Notes under the pieces: model-generated
The model's input: the letters and a program-made list of their open reading frames with translations, nothing else
Told to the model about the DNA's origin: nothing
Databases searched by the model: none
Assembly: GCF_000013625.1 (NCBI RefSeq)
Contig: NC_009659.1
Coordinates: 1,240,001-1,304,000 of the forward strand
Direction of reading: 5' to 3'
Length of the DNA stretch: 64,000 nucleotides
Origin: Janthinobacterium sp. Marseille
Lineage (GTDB): Bacteria; Pseudomonadota; Gammaproteobacteria; Burkholderiales; Burkholderiaceae_D
Position numbers and translations under genes: made by a program
In this document: positions 10,071 to 19,083 of the stretch, in pieces
How the letters are laid out: each line of letters opens with the position of its first letter
Position numbering within the stretch: position 1 is the stretch's first letter

Positions 10071-10550
10071 ATGCGTACCTTGCTGGGTTTCTTTTGCAGC
10101 CTGCTGATGCTGGGCTGCCAACAATCGGAGTTTGGTTTGGAAAAACTGACAAAAGGCGTTTCTACCGAAGCCGATGTGCGCAGCGCCATGGGCGAGCCCG
10201 AGATCGTGTGGGAAGAGCATAACGGCTCACGCACGCTGGAATACCCGAAAGGCCCGGCCGGGCATCGCACCTATATGGTCGATATCGATGCCCAGGGCAA
10301 GTTGCGCGATTACACGCAGGTGTTGACGAACGATAACTTTGCCACCATCAAGGTCGGCATGACGCGGGAAGAAGTGCGGCGCAAGCTGGGCAAGCCGCGC
10401 ACTGTCGGTAAATTCAACCTGAAGAATGAAGAAGTCTGGGACTGGCGCTATCTGGAAGGACCGTCGATCGAGCGCTTCTTCAATGTGCACTTTGACCTGG
10501 AAACCGGCAAGGTCACACGTACTTCGGTGTCCGATCCTACTTACGGTTAA
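10071..10550 (+). CDS. Small outer-membrane lipoprotein, BamE/SmpA-like
   Basis: About 159 residues with a lipoprotein signal (MRTLLGFFCSLLMLGC, lipidated Cys16; the -3 position is Met rather than the usual Leu). Two repeated blocks follow: LTKGVSTEADVRSAMGEPE and IKVGMTREEVRRKLGKP, each the hallmark G-x-(S/T)-xxxV-xxxxG-xP pattern of the SmpA/BamE (OmlA) fold, so this looks like a tandem domain. Start at ATG 10071; ATG 10059 in the same frame would add four residues. It is transcribed towards the SulP gene and overlaps it tail to tail by 4 bases. Unlikely to be BamE itself, given the duplicated domain. Confidence 0.75.
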   Translation: MRTLLGFFCSLLMLGCQQSEFGLEKLTKGVSTEADVRSAMGEPEIVWEEHNGSRTLEYPKGPAGHRTYMVDIDAQGKLRDYTQVLTNDNFATIKVGMTREEVRRKLGKPRTVGKFNLKNEEVWDWRYLEGPSIERFFNVHFDLETGKVTRTSVSDPTYG

Positions 10551-12253
10551 GCCGGGTATCCTTCCAGTGCGGCGCTGACATCGATCGCCGCCTGCAGGTT
10601 GGGCAGGCAGTGGTCGGCACCGAGGCGATCAAGGAAGCCGCTACGCCGCATCAAATCACGTGGTTGCCGGTTCAGTCCGCACAGGATGAGTTGGCTGCCG
10701 TGTTTCTGCAAAGACTTGCGTATGGTTTCCAGCGCATCGAGGCCGGTAGCGTCGAGATTGATCAATTGATGTAACTCCAGGATCAAGGCTCTTTCCGGCA
10801 TTGCCTTCGGCTCGATTAAACCTTCGAGCTTGCCTACCGCCCCAAAAAACAGTGAACCGAAGATCGAATACGCGTGCACGCCGGGCGGCAGCTCGACGAC
10901 CATCTCTTCATTTGGAATTTGCTCGATCCGCGTCAGGCTCGATATCCGGTAAATAAAGAATACACAAGCCAGCACCAGGCCGACCTGTACCGCTACCGTC
11001 AGGTCGACGATCACGGTCAGGAAGAAAGTCGACAGCATCAGGATGCGGTAATTCATCGAGAAGTGCCGCAGCCGTGCAAATTCGTGCCAATCGCCCATGT
11101 TGTACGCGACGTAGAGCAGGATCGCAGCCAGCGCTGCGAGCGGGATATTATTGGCCAATGGCGCCGCGATGAGGACGATGAAGAGCAAAGTCAACGCATG
11201 CAGGATGCCGGACACCGGCGAGACTGCGCCGGCGCGTATATTCGTCACGGTACGCGCAATCGTGCCGGTGGCGGGGATGCCGCCGAAGAATGGCGTGACT
11301 ACATTCGCTATGCCTTGTGCCATCAATTCCTGGTTTGGATCGTGGCGGTCGCCGGTAATATTGTCAGCCACGCGGGCGCACAGCAATGATTCAATCGCGC
11401 CGAGCAAGGCGATGGTCAGCGCTGGTGCGAATAGCTGTTGTACCAGCGCCCACGAAAATTCCGGTAATGCGAAGTCGGGAACACCTTGCGGGATACCGCC
11501 GAATTTGCTGCCTATGGTGTCGACCTTCAGGTCAAACAGGCTGACTGCAAGCGTCGCCAGCACCAATACGATGATAGTGCCGGGCAGTGCGCGCAGCAGG
11601 CGGCGCATACGGTGGGTAGCTACGCGTGGCGGTAGTTCAAGCTCGGTCGCTTTGGGTTTGAGCAGCAGCGGCCAGCCAAAAATCAGGGCGAGCGAAAGCA
11701 CGCCGATAATGATGCTGGTCGGATTGAAGCTATCGAAGTTTTGTGCGAGGGTCTGGATTTGTGCGAAGAAGTCGCCCGGCATTTTTTCGATATGCAAACC
11801 GAAAAAATCCTTCATTTGCGAGAGCGCGATCAACACCGCAATCCCGCTGGTAAAGCCGATCACGATGGGAACCGGGATATAACGGATGAGGGAACCGAGG
11901 CGGAACACCCCCATGGCACACAACATCACGCCGGCAAAGACAGTGGCGATCAGCAGGTTGGCGACACCGTATTTTTCCACGATGCCGTAGATGATGACGA
12001 TGAAGGCGCCGGCCGGTCCGCCGATTTGCACGCGTGAACCGCCGAGCGCAGATACCAGAAAACCGGCAATCACCGCGGTGAAGATACCGGCTTCGGGTTT
12101 GACGCCGCTGGCAATCGCAAACGCCATCGCCAGTGGCAGCGCAACGATACCCACCGTCAGGCCGGCAGTCAGGTCCTGGAAGAACTTGCTGCCGTCGTAG
12201 TCGCGTAAGCAGTCGATTAAACGCGGATGAAACGAAAACTTGAACGGCTTCAT
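10547..12253 (-). CDS. SulP-family anion transporter with STAS domain
   Basis: Inner-membrane SLC26/SulP transporter of 568 residues. The membrane part opens with DLTAGLTVGIVALPLAMAFAIASG, the SulP signature region, followed by repeated glycine-rich hydrophobic segments (GPAGAFIVI, IPVPIVIGFTSGIAVLI, GGIPATGTIARTVTNIRAGA). The C-terminal ~110 residues form a STAS domain with LILELHQLINLDATGLDALE. Substrate may be sulfate, bicarbonate or a dicarboxylate; nothing nearby decides it. No fused carbonic anhydrase is present. It stands alone between convergent and same-strand neighbours. Confidence 0.92.
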   Translation of the reverse strand: MKPFKFSFHPRLIDCLRDYDGSKFFQDLTAGLTVGIVALPLAMAFAIASGVKPEAGIFTAVIAGFLVSALGGSRVQIGGPAGAFIVIIYGIVEKYGVANLLIATVFAGVMLCAMGVFRLGSLIRYIPVPIVIGFTSGIAVLIALSQMKDFFGLHIEKMPGDFFAQIQTLAQNFDSFNPTSIIIGVLSLALIFGWPLLLKPKATELELPPRVATHRMRRLLRALPGTIIVLVLATLAVSLFDLKVDTIGSKFGGIPQGVPDFALPEFSWALVQQLFAPALTIALLGAIESLLCARVADNITGDRHDPNQELMAQGIANVVTPFFGGIPATGTIARTVTNIRAGAVSPVSGILHALTLLFIVLIAAPLANNIPLAALAAILLYVAYNMGDWHEFARLRHFSMNYRILMLSTFFLTVIVDLTVAVQVGLVLACVFFIYRISSLTRIEQIPNEEMVVELPPGVHAYSIFGSLFFGAVGKLEGLIEPKAMPERALILELHQLINLDATGLDALETIRKSLQKHGSQLILCGLNRQPRDLMRRSGFLDRLGADHCLPNLQAAIDVSAALEGYPA

Positions 12254-12381
12254 GGTCTTGCGCCTTCACGATCAAATGCGTGCCACGCGTAAGACGCGCG
12301 TGGCACGACATGGACCATGTTAGCAGCAGGACCTGTCAGCGACAATACGAAGCAGTGTCGCTGGGCCTCGCAGTTTGATGA

Positions 12382-13182
12382 TCAGGCTTGATAACGCGCC
12401 GCTGCATGTGTTTGCGCAAAGTTGGGCAGCATGGCCTGGCGCGCGCTGTTAAAGGTTTCCCATTGCGCTGCATCCGGCAGTGGTGGAATCGTGATCAATT
12501 CACCGCGATCGAAGCCGACCAGTGCAGCATCGACCAGTTCATCCACTTCCATCACACCCTGTATTTCTTCCACATCACGGCCGGAGCGTTCCCAGATTTC
12601 GGTACGCGTTGCGGCAGGCAGTACTGCTTGCACATACAAACCACGTGCACCGAGTTCAACTTGCAGCGCCTGTGAGTAGGCCAGTACATAAGCTTTGGTT
12701 GCGCCATATACGCCCAGCGGGAATTCCGGTGCCAATGCGACCACCGATGCGATGTTGACGATTGCACCTTGTCCTTGCGCCAAGAAGCGCGGGACCACGG
12801 CTGCGCCAAGGCGGGTGAGGGCGGTGACATTGAGCTTGATCAGGTTCTCCTGTGCTTCCACATCCGAGGTTTCAAAGCCGCCGGGTGCCGCTGCACCGGC
12901 ATTATTGATGAGGATGCCAACGTCACGCTGGTCGCGCAGGCGTGCTTCCACTTTGGCGAGGTCGGCCGCTTTGGTCAGGTCGGCCACGATGACTTCGATT
13001 TCAACGCCGGTTTCCTGGCGCAGGCTGGCTGCCAAAGCTTCCATGCGGGCGCCGTTACGCGCCACCAGGACCAGGTTGTGGCCGCGGCGTGCGAGGCGGT
13101 CTGCATAGACTGCACCGATGCCGGTGGATGCACCTGTGATCAGGGCGGTGGTTACTTGGGTATTGCGGGTTTGCTGGTTCAT
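12382..13182 (-). CDS. Short-chain dehydrogenase/reductase
   Basis: Classical SDR of 266 residues: Rossmann motif TGASTGIG near residues 17-24, NNAGAAAPG, and the catalytic YGATK (Tyr-x-x-x-Lys) around residue 160. The basic residues after the first strand (LVARN) point to NADP(H). An AAGGAA ribosome site precedes the ATG. It is divergent from the TetR gene 13330-13893, and the 147-base gap holds overlapping promoters with a duplicated operator-like element, so it is very probably that regulator's target. The substrate cannot be told. Confidence 0.9.
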   Translation of the reverse strand: MNQQTRNTQVTTALITGASTGIGAVYADRLARRGHNLVLVARNGARMEALAASLRQETGVEIEVIVADLTKAADLAKVEARLRDQRDVGILINNAGAAAPGGFETSDVEAQENLIKLNVTALTRLGAAVVPRFLAQGQGAIVNIASVVALAPEFPLGVYGATKAYVLAYSQALQVELGARGLYVQAVLPAATRTEIWERSGRDVEEIQGVMEVDELVDAALVGFDRGELITIPPLPDAAQWETFNSARQAMLPNFAQTHAAARYQA

Positions 13183-13244
13183 ATCATTTCCTTGGTGTGT
13201 GGGCTGCGAATAAGACGAAATCGGGGTAAAAACAGGGTTTTATT

Positions 13245-13299
13245 TAATCATGATGATCATAATGAATGTAATCATGATGACCGTAATGTATAATGTCAA
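13245..13299. promoter_or_regulatory. Divergent promoter region with duplicated TetR operator candidate
   Basis: Two near-identical 20-base direct repeats, TAATCATGATGATCATAATG (13245-13264) and TAATCATGATGACCGTAATG (13269-13288), lie 24 bases apart; repeat 1 contains the perfect palindromes ATCATGAT and ATGATCAT. A TATAAT box for the TetR gene follows repeat 2 directly (13289-13294). On the minus strand TTGACA (13299-13294) with a 17-base spacer to CATGAT (13276-13271) forms a candidate SDR promoter, also overlapping repeat 2. A dimeric repressor bound here would shut both genes. The regulatory role is inferred from position and symmetry. Confidence 0.65.
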
Positions 13300-13329
13300 G
13301 CGTTAATTTGAAAAAAATCAGGAGTCGCT

Positions 13330-13893
13330 ATGAAAATCAGCAAAGAGCAGGTTGCTGAAAACCGACAGGCGGTGCTGGATGCCGCTGCCACGCTATTTCG
13401 CGAGCGCGGCTTTGAAGGCGTGACGGTGGCGGAAATCATGAAGGCGGCCGGGCTCACGCATGGCGCTTTCTACGGGCATTTCGCGTCCAAGGATGACTTG
13501 ATTACGCAAACCTGTACGCATGCGCTGGCGCCCGATCTGGCGGAGGATGCGCCGACGGTGGGGATGATGGATTTCGCTGAGTATTATCTCAGTGCCGGGC
13601 ATCGCGATGATCCGGGTCAGGGCTGTCTTTTCCCCAGCCTCGGCACCGAGGCAGTGCGTGCATCGGATGCCACGCGTCATACGCTGACTGAAAGTATCAG
13701 GCGCCGGATAGATAATTTCAGTCAGACGACTGCGGGTAAAACGGCAGTGGAACGTCGCCAGGCAGCAGCCGGTGGCTGGGCCGCGATGGTCGGAGCGGTC
13801 ATGCTGTCACGCCTGGTCGATGACAAGGAATTGTCCGATCAGGTATTGGCCGATACGCTGGCCTGGCTGGAAAAAACGCAGGGGAAAAAGTAA
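13330..13893 (+). CDS. TetR/AcrR-family transcriptional regulator
   Basis: Regulator of 187 residues with an N-terminal helix-turn-helix (VTVAEIMKAAGLTHGAFYGHFASKDDL, residues about 34-60, in two parts the TetR recognition helix and its flank) and a variable C-terminal ligand domain with a CLFPSLG stretch, common in the subgroup that controls neighbouring oxidoreductases. AGGAG precedes ATG 13330. Divergent from the SDR gene; it probably represses both genes through the repeats at 13245-13288. The inducer is unknown. Confidence 0.92.
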   Translation: MKISKEQVAENRQAVLDAAATLFRERGFEGVTVAEIMKAAGLTHGAFYGHFASKDDLITQTCTHALAPDLAEDAPTVGMMDFAEYYLSAGHRDDPGQGCLFPSLGTEAVRASDATRHTLTESIRRRIDNFSQTTAGKTAVERRQAAAGGWAAMVGAVMLSRLVDDKELSDQVLADTLAWLEKTQGKK

Positions 13894-13920
13894 CAGCGAA
13901 AAACCAGCTTCGCATATGCC

Positions 13921-13956
13921 AACGGCCCTGATCATCAATTGACGATCAGGGCCGTT
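13921..13956. terminator. Bidirectional terminator between TetR gene and metG
   Basis: Perfect 13-base arms AACGGCCCTGATC (13921-13933) and GATCAGGGCCGTT (13944-13956) with a 10-base loop sit between two convergent genes. The trailing T-runs are weak on both sides, but the stem is long and GC-rich. Confidence 0.7.
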
Positions 13957-13976
13957 GTGGTTTGCAACGCGTCTGT

Positions 13977-16079
13977 TTAACCGACGCGCATGCCAGGTTC
14001 CGCACCCGGCCATGGGTTCAGGATGTAAATGCCCGGATTGGCTTTTTCATCCGCAGCGGAAGCTGCCAGCACCATCCCTTCCGAGATGCCGAACTTCATC
14101 TTGCGTGGCGCCAGGTTGGCTACCATCACAGTCAATTTGCCGATCAGGTCTTCCGGCTTGTACGCCGACTTGATGCCGGAGAACACATTGCGCATCCGGC
14201 CTTCGCCGACATCCAGTGTCAGGCGCAGCAATTTGTCGGAACCTTCGACGTGTTCGCAATTGACGATTTTGGCGATACGCAAATCGATTTTCGCAAAATC
14301 ATCGATCTTGATTTCCGGCGCAATGCTTTCAATGGCATGGCCGTTGCCGTTGGTATCGCCATCTTTGTTTGACGGCGAGGTCGGTACGCCTACCGTGGCG
14401 TCAACCAATGCAGGCATATCGAACAAGGCGTCCAGCATTTTCGGTTCGACGCGTGTCATCAAATGCACATAGGGATTGATTTGATGGCCGTGTGGCAGTG
14501 GCGTGATGATGTGATGCCATTCGAGCGGCGCGATATTGAGCTGTGCCTCGACTTGCTTGGCCAGTGCCGGCAGCACAGGTTTCAGGTAAATCGTCAGGAT
14601 GCGGAAGGCTTCCAGCAAGCGGCTGCAGACTTCCTGCAGTGCGGCTTCCTTGGCCGGATCTTTCGCCAGTTCCCATGGCTTGTTCGCATCGACATAGGCA
14701 TTGATCGCATCGGCCTGTTCCATGATTGCACGCAAGGCTTTGCCGTATTCGCGCTGGTCGTACAGTGCCTGGATTTCCGATGCGACATTGCGCAGTCGGC
14801 TGAGGAAAGCATCATCGCTGGTGGCCCAGTCGGTGGCGACACGGCCATCGAATTTTTTCGTGATGAAACCGGCAGCACGGCTGGCGATATTGATGTACTT
14901 GCCAATCAGGTCGCTGTTGACACGTGCAATGAAATCATCCGACGTGAAGTCGATATCTTCGACCTTGGAGCTCAGCTTGGCGGCGATGTAGTAACGCAGC
15001 CATTCCGGATTCATGCCGATTTCCAGGTAGCGCAACGGCGAGATACCGGTGCCGCGCGACTTGGACATTTTTTCACCGCTGACCGTGATGAAGCCGTGCA
15101 CGAAGACATTGTTCGGCACTTTCATATCGGCGAACTTCAGCATCGCCGGCCAGAACAGCGTATGGAAGTAAGTGATGTCCTTGCCGATGAAGTGATATTG
15201 CTCGGTGCTCGGATCTGCCATGAAAGCGTCGAAGTCACGGCCGGTCTTGTCGAAGTAATTCTTCAACGTCGCGAGGTAGCCGACCGGTGCATCCAGCCAG
15301 ACGTAGAAGTACTTGCCCGGTGCATCCGGGATTTCAATGCCGAAGTAAGGCGCATCGCGGCTGATATCCCAGTCGCCGAGGCCGCCTTCGCCTTCCAGCC
15401 ATTCCTTGGCCTTGTTCGCCACTTCCGATTGCAGGCGTTGACCATCCAGCGCCCATTCGCGCAGGAAGGCGACGCACTTCGGATCCGACAGGCGGAAGAA
15501 GAAGTGATCCGACGATTTGCGTACCGGTGTGGCACCGGTCAGCGTCGAGTATGGATGTTTGAGGTCGGTCGGCGCGTAGACGGCGCTGCAGTTTTCGCAG
15601 GAGTCGCCGTACTGGTCCTTGGTGCCACATTTCGGGCATTCGCCCTTGATATAGCGGTCCGGCAGGAACATTTCCTTGACCGGGTCGTAGAATTGCTCGA
15701 CCGACTTGGTCGTGATCAGTTTGGCGTCGTCGCGCAGGCGGCGATAGATTTCACGCGACAGCTCGTGGTTTTCCGGGCTGTCGGTCGAGCTCCAGTTATC
15801 AAACTCGATATGGAAACCATCCAGGTATTGTTTACGGCCGGCTGCAATATTGGCAACGAATTGCTGTGGCGTCAGGCCGGCTTTCTCTGCCGCAATCATG
15901 ATAGGTGCGCCGTGCGCGTCATCCGCGCCGACAAAATGCACCTCATTGCCCTGCATTCGTTGGAACCGGACCCAGATGTCTGCCTGGATGTATTCCATGA
16001 TGTGGCCGACATGGAATGCGCCATTGGCGTAAGGGAGGGCGGTTGTAACGAATAGTTTGCGTGGCAATGGTTTACTCAT
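13977..16079 (-). CDS. metG: Methionyl-tRNA synthetase
   Basis: Class I aminoacyl-tRNA synthetase charging tRNA-Met, 700 residues from the ATG at 16079 (a TTG at 16100 would add seven residues and is less likely). Seen: the HIGH-type motif HVGH (23-26) after PYANGAF, the zinc-binding CPKCG...CENC insert (about residues 143-160), KMSKS at about residue 335, and a C-terminal tRNA-binding (Trbp111/EMAP-like) domain from about residue 600 with [20 protein letters not shown], consistent with a homodimeric long form. Divergent from gltX; convergent with the TetR gene. Confidence 0.97.
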   Translation of the reverse strand: MSKPLPRKLFVTTALPYANGAFHVGHIMEYIQADIWVRFQRMQGNEVHFVGADDAHGAPIMIAAEKAGLTPQQFVANIAAGRKQYLDGFHIEFDNWSSTDSPENHELSREIYRRLRDDAKLITTKSVEQFYDPVKEMFLPDRYIKGECPKCGTKDQYGDSCENCSAVYAPTDLKHPYSTLTGATPVRKSSDHFFFRLSDPKCVAFLREWALDGQRLQSEVANKAKEWLEGEGGLGDWDISRDAPYFGIEIPDAPGKYFYVWLDAPVGYLATLKNYFDKTGRDFDAFMADPSTEQYHFIGKDITYFHTLFWPAMLKFADMKVPNNVFVHGFITVSGEKMSKSRGTGISPLRYLEIGMNPEWLRYYIAAKLSSKVEDIDFTSDDFIARVNSDLIGKYINIASRAAGFITKKFDGRVATDWATSDDAFLSRLRNVASEIQALYDQREYGKALRAIMEQADAINAYVDANKPWELAKDPAKEAALQEVCSRLLEAFRILTIYLKPVLPALAKQVEAQLNIAPLEWHHIITPLPHGHQINPYVHLMTRVEPKMLDALFDMPALVDATVGVPTSPSNKDGDTNGNGHAIESIAPEIKIDDFAKIDLRIAKIVNCEHVEGSDKLLRLTLDVGEGRMRNVFSGIKSAYKPEDLIGKLTVMVANLAPRKMKFGISEGMVLAASAADEKANPGIYILNPWPGAEPGMRVG

Positions 16080-16318
16080 AAGGCGGTACTTTGCGATCAA
16101 TAAGGTAATAAAGACGTAATTTTAGCAGTGCCACGCGGATTGACGCAGTTGCTTGTCGAAGTTGGCGCCATATATGGTCATTTGGACACCTTAAAGCGGC
16201 AGGCGGGGCCGGCGCGCGGATATCGCCGGGTAAGGCTGGCTCGAGAGGGCCAGCCGCGGTAAAATGGCTCTTTTATATACAGGACGGCTTTGGCGCTCCA
16301 AGGCCGTTTTTATTTGCC

Positions 16319-17710
16319 ATGACAGTACGTACCCGTTTTGCCCCCAGCCCGACCGGCTATCTGCACGTCGGCGGCGCGCGCACCGCGCTTTTTTCCTGGG
16401 CCTATGCACGCCATTTCGGCGGCACTTTTGTTTTGCGTATCGAAGATACCGATCTGGAACGTTCAACGCCGGAAGCCGTACAGGCGATTATCGAAGGCAT
16501 GGAATGGCTCGGCCTGCATCACGACGAAGGCCCGTTCTACCAGATGCAGCGCATGGATCGCTATCGCGAAGTGATAGGCCAGATGCTGGCGGCCGGTACT
16601 GCCTACCATTGTTATTCATCGCCGGAAGAAGTCGAAGCGATGCGCGAGCGTCAACGCGCCGCCGGTGAAAAGCCGCGCTACGACGGCACCTGGCGTCCGG
16701 AAGCGGGCAAAACCCTGCCGGCGATTCCGGAAGGCCGCAAGCCGGTCGTACGCTTCCGCAATCCGACCGAAGGTGATGTGACCTGGCTGGATGTGGTCAA
16801 GGGCTCGATCACGATTTCGAATCGCGAACTGGATGACCTGGTGATTGCGCGTCCGGACGGCACACCTACTTATAACTTCTGCGTGGCGGTGGATGACTCC
16901 GACATGAAGATCACGCATGTGATCCGTGGCGATGACCACGTTAACAATACGCCGCGCCAGATCAACATCCTGCAAGCCCTGGGCGCAACGCTGCCGCATT
17001 ACGGCCACCTGCCGATGATCCTGGGTACTGATGGTGAGAAGTTGTCCAAGCGCCATGGTGCGGTCAGTGTGATGGATTACCCGGCGCAAGGTTACCTGCC
17101 GGAAGCGATGCTGAATTACCTGGCGCGCCTGGGCTGGAGCCACGGCGATGATGAAGTGTTCTCGATGGAGCAATTCACGCAATGGTTTGACCTCGACCAT
17201 TTGACCAAATCGCCGGCGCAATTCAATCCGGAAAAACTCGACTGGTTGAATAACCACTACATCAAGCAAGCCGACAATACCCGCCTGGCCGGATTGGTAC
17301 GACCAATGATGGAAGGCCTGGGTGCACAGTTTGAGAATGCGCCGGATCTGGCCGCTGTCATCGCTTTGATGAAAGAGCGTGTCAATACGCTGAATGAACT
17401 GGCTGTCGCGGCCATGCTGTTCTATCGTCAACCGGCGGCGGATGCCGCATTGCTGGCACAACACCTGACCGATGCAATCAGGCCGGCGCTGGCGCAATAC
17501 GTCGAGCAATTGAAGACAGTGGCATGGAGCAAGGAAGCGCTGTCGGCTACATTGAAAGAAGTGCTGGCCGCACACAAGCTGAAGATGCCGCAACTGGCGA
17601 TGCCTTTGCGCTTGCTCATCACCGGTCAATTGCAGACGCCTTCCATCGATGCAGTGGTCGAATTGTTCGGTCGCGAGGTGGTATTGGCGCGTTTGGGAAA
17701 AAATCTTTAA
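16319..17710 (+). CDS. gltX: Glutamyl-tRNA synthetase
   Basis: Class Ib synthetase charging tRNA-Glu, 463 residues, full length. Seen: [19 protein letters not shown] with HVGG at residues 16-19, the EDTDLERS block and KLSKRHG around residues 240-246 (KMSKS equivalent). A candidate -10 (TAAAAT, 16260-16265) and an inverted repeat GGCTGGC/GCCAGCC (16234-16255) lie in the metG-gltX gap. The tRNA-Ala and tRNA-Glu genes follow closely; tRNA-Glu is the substrate of this enzyme, a neighbourhood of note but not proof of co-regulation. Confidence 0.97.
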   Translation: MTVRTRFAPSPTGYLHVGGARTALFSWAYARHFGGTFVLRIEDTDLERSTPEAVQAIIEGMEWLGLHHDEGPFYQMQRMDRYREVIGQMLAAGTAYHCYSSPEEVEAMRERQRAAGEKPRYDGTWRPEAGKTLPAIPEGRKPVVRFRNPTEGDVTWLDVVKGSITISNRELDDLVIARPDGTPTYNFCVAVDDSDMKITHVIRGDDHVNNTPRQINILQALGATLPHYGHLPMILGTDGEKLSKRHGAVSVMDYPAQGYLPEAMLNYLARLGWSHGDDEVFSMEQFTQWFDLDHLTKSPAQFNPEKLDWLNNHYIKQADNTRLAGLVRPMMEGLGAQFENAPDLAAVIALMKERVNTLNELAVAAMLFYRQPAADAALLAQHLTDAIRPALAQYVEQLKTVAWSKEALSATLKEVLAAHKLKMPQLAMPLRLLITGQLQTPSIDAVVELFGREVVLARLGKNL

Positions 17711-17728
17711 TATTTTTTCAAAAGGGCA

Positions 17729-17758
17729 TTTACACAGAGAGAAATGCTTTGCTATAAT
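17729..17758 (+). promoter_or_regulatory. tRNA operon promoter
   Basis: A -35 TTTACA (17729-17734), an 18-base spacer and a perfect -10 TATAAT (17753-17758) lie 17 bases before tRNA-Ala. Two tRNA genes and a strong terminator follow, which fits a dedicated stable-RNA unit. Confidence 0.75.
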
Positions 17759-17775
17759 CTCGCTTCTGCACTCGA

Positions 17776-17851
<76 letters not shown>

Positions 17852-17910
17852 CCAACTTGTGGTTGAGAATGTGTAGGAAGTAGTAAGGCCAGTAATAAGG
17901 GCAGTTTTCT

Positions 17911-17986
17911 GTCCCCATCGTCTAGAGGCCTAGGACATCACCCTTTCACGGTGAGTACAGGGGTTCGAATCCCCTTGGGGACGCCA
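17911..17986 (+). tRNA. tRNA-Glu (anticodon TTC)
   Basis: Complete 76-base cloverleaf with encoded CCA. Acceptor GTCCCCA pairs perfectly with TGGGGAC, discriminator G. The anticodon loop CTTTCAC gives TTC. T-arm GGGGTTCGAATCCCC. It lies 59 bases after tRNA-Ala and is followed by a terminator, so the pair is one transcription unit. Confidence 0.97.
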
Positions 17987-17993
17987 AGTTAAA

Positions 17994-18024
17994 AACACCA
18001 CGCTTTTGCGTGGTGTTTTTTTTT
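17994..18024 (+). terminator. Rho-independent terminator of the tRNA operon
   Basis: Ten-base arms AACACCACGC and GCGTGGTGTT with a TTTT loop are followed by seven further T residues. It ends the tRNA-Ala/tRNA-Glu unit. Confidence 0.93.
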
Positions 18025-18450
18025 GTCTTTCCGGTTTGTCGCCGGTCCGCGCCTTTGCCCCCTTCAGTATCGCCTTGCCAGGGATCCCTCCTGTTTGCTC
18101 CGTATGCGAGTATTTAATCCGCTCTCACTTTTTTCGTCTGTGTTTGGTCTGTGGTTTGACCTGTGATGCGCACGTTCGCGTTTTGTCTGGCGCGGGTGTC
18201 GTTCGTGCGGATAGCTGTGTATCGTGGTTGACGGCTGTTGTCGGGGCGAAAAGTCGACTGTTAAAAAAAATTCAAGGATAAAAGGGTGAGTGATGAATTA
18301 ATTTTAGGTGCCTTATGCAAAGCAAAACTTCTTGCTACTGTGAGTCCCAATAAAGCTCCATTAGTACTGAGAACAAAAAATACAACCGTGTCTTCCACCA
18401 GGGGGATGCAGGAAAAATTATTACAACGAGACTGACTCAAGAGGAATTTT
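18025..18450 (+). other. Gene-free leader upstream of the ureide/carbamoyl operon
   Basis: No credible gene: the small open frame starting inside the terminator has an atypical composition (Cys-, Ser- and Val-rich) and no ribosome site. The first 250 bases are pyrimidine-rich with no obvious signal; the last 170 are AT-rich and should hold the promoter of the ankyrin-led operon. An AGCAA-N6-TTGCT inverted repeat at 18321-18336 is a possible LysR-type site. AGAGGA ahead of ATG 18451 is a good ribosome site. Confidence 0.5.
18321..18336. promoter_or_regulatory. Candidate LysR-type binding site upstream of the operon
   Basis: Inverted repeat AGCAA-N6-TTGCT about 115 bases before the first operon gene; the wider element also reads GCAA-N11-TTGC. 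LysR proteins often use dyads of this size, and a LysR gene closes the cluster at 25859-26794. No second copy was found, so this is only a candidate. Confidence 0.3.
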
Positions 18451-19056
18451 ATGTCGAATAGCGAATCTGCCGTTCAATTTTTGCTGGCTGCCGAAAATGG
18501 CGATATCCCAACGTTGAAAGCGTTGCTGGAAAGCGGCATGGATATCAATGTCACGAATCGCCAGGGGCGTACCGCTATCGTGGTGGCAAGCCTGAAGAAG
18601 CAATATGCCAGCGTTGAATATCTGATTGCCGCGGGTGCAGATATCAACAAGCAGGATGAAACCTGCTTCAACCCATTCCTCCTTAGCTGCCTGAACAACG
18701 ATTTGACGCTGCTGCGTATCGTCCTGAAAGGTCATCCTGATTTGACGCGCCTCACGCGTTTCGGAGGTGTCGGGATTACACCGGCCAGTGAAAAAGGGCA
18801 TGTCGAAATCGTGCGTGAGCTGGTGACGCGTACCGATATCAACGTCAACCATACGAACTTCGTCGGCTGGACTCCTCTGCTGGAGGCGATTGTGCTCAAT
18901 GACGGTGGCGCCAAACAGCAAGAGATCGTGAAGTTGCTGCTGGACCATGGTGCGAATCCGAATATGACCGATATGTGGGGCAAGACGCCCTTGTTCCTGG
19001 CGCAGGAAAAAGGGTATGCCGAAATTGCCAGGTTGCTGATCGCTGCCGGCGCATAA
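18451..19056 (+). CDS. Ankyrin-repeat protein leading the FdrA operon
   Basis: A 201-residue protein made almost wholly of ankyrin repeats (about five): each about 33 residues, with the turns shown by DINVTNRQGRTAIVVA, DINKQDETCFNPFLLS, VNHTNFVGWTPLLEAI and PNMTDMWGKTPLFLAQ. No signal peptide or membrane segment, so cytoplasmic. Ankyrin repeats bind proteins; a catalytic site is not expected. It stands 27 bases before the DUF2877 gene on the same strand, so it is probably co-transcribed with the FdrA set. It might act as an assembly or regulatory partner of that complex; this is inference from position. Partner unknown. Confidence 0.85.
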   Translation: MSNSESAVQFLLAAENGDIPTLKALLESGMDINVTNRQGRTAIVVASLKKQYASVEYLIAAGADINKQDETCFNPFLLSCLNNDLTLLRIVLKGHPDLTRLTRFGGVGITPASEKGHVEIVRELVTRTDINVNHTNFVGWTPLLEAIVLNDGGAKQQEIVKLLLDHGANPNMTDMWGKTPLFLAQEKGYAEIARLLIAAGA

Positions 19057-19083
19057 ATCCGATTACACACTGAAGAGACAAAA

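Noticed and set aside
14463..16055. 530-residue open frame antisense to metG
   Set aside because: It is the mirror of a conserved synthetase gene; its product is low in recognisable motifs and arises from codon bias.
16080..16318. Riboswitch or T-box leader between metG and gltX
   Set aside because: The gap has one short inverted repeat (16234-16255) but no conserved SAM-riboswitch or T-box elements; T-boxes are also rare outside Gram-positive bacteria.
18006..18281. 91-residue open frame after the tRNA-Glu gene
   Set aside because: It starts inside the rho-independent terminator, has no ribosome site, and its Cys/Val/Ser-rich product resembles no protein I know.
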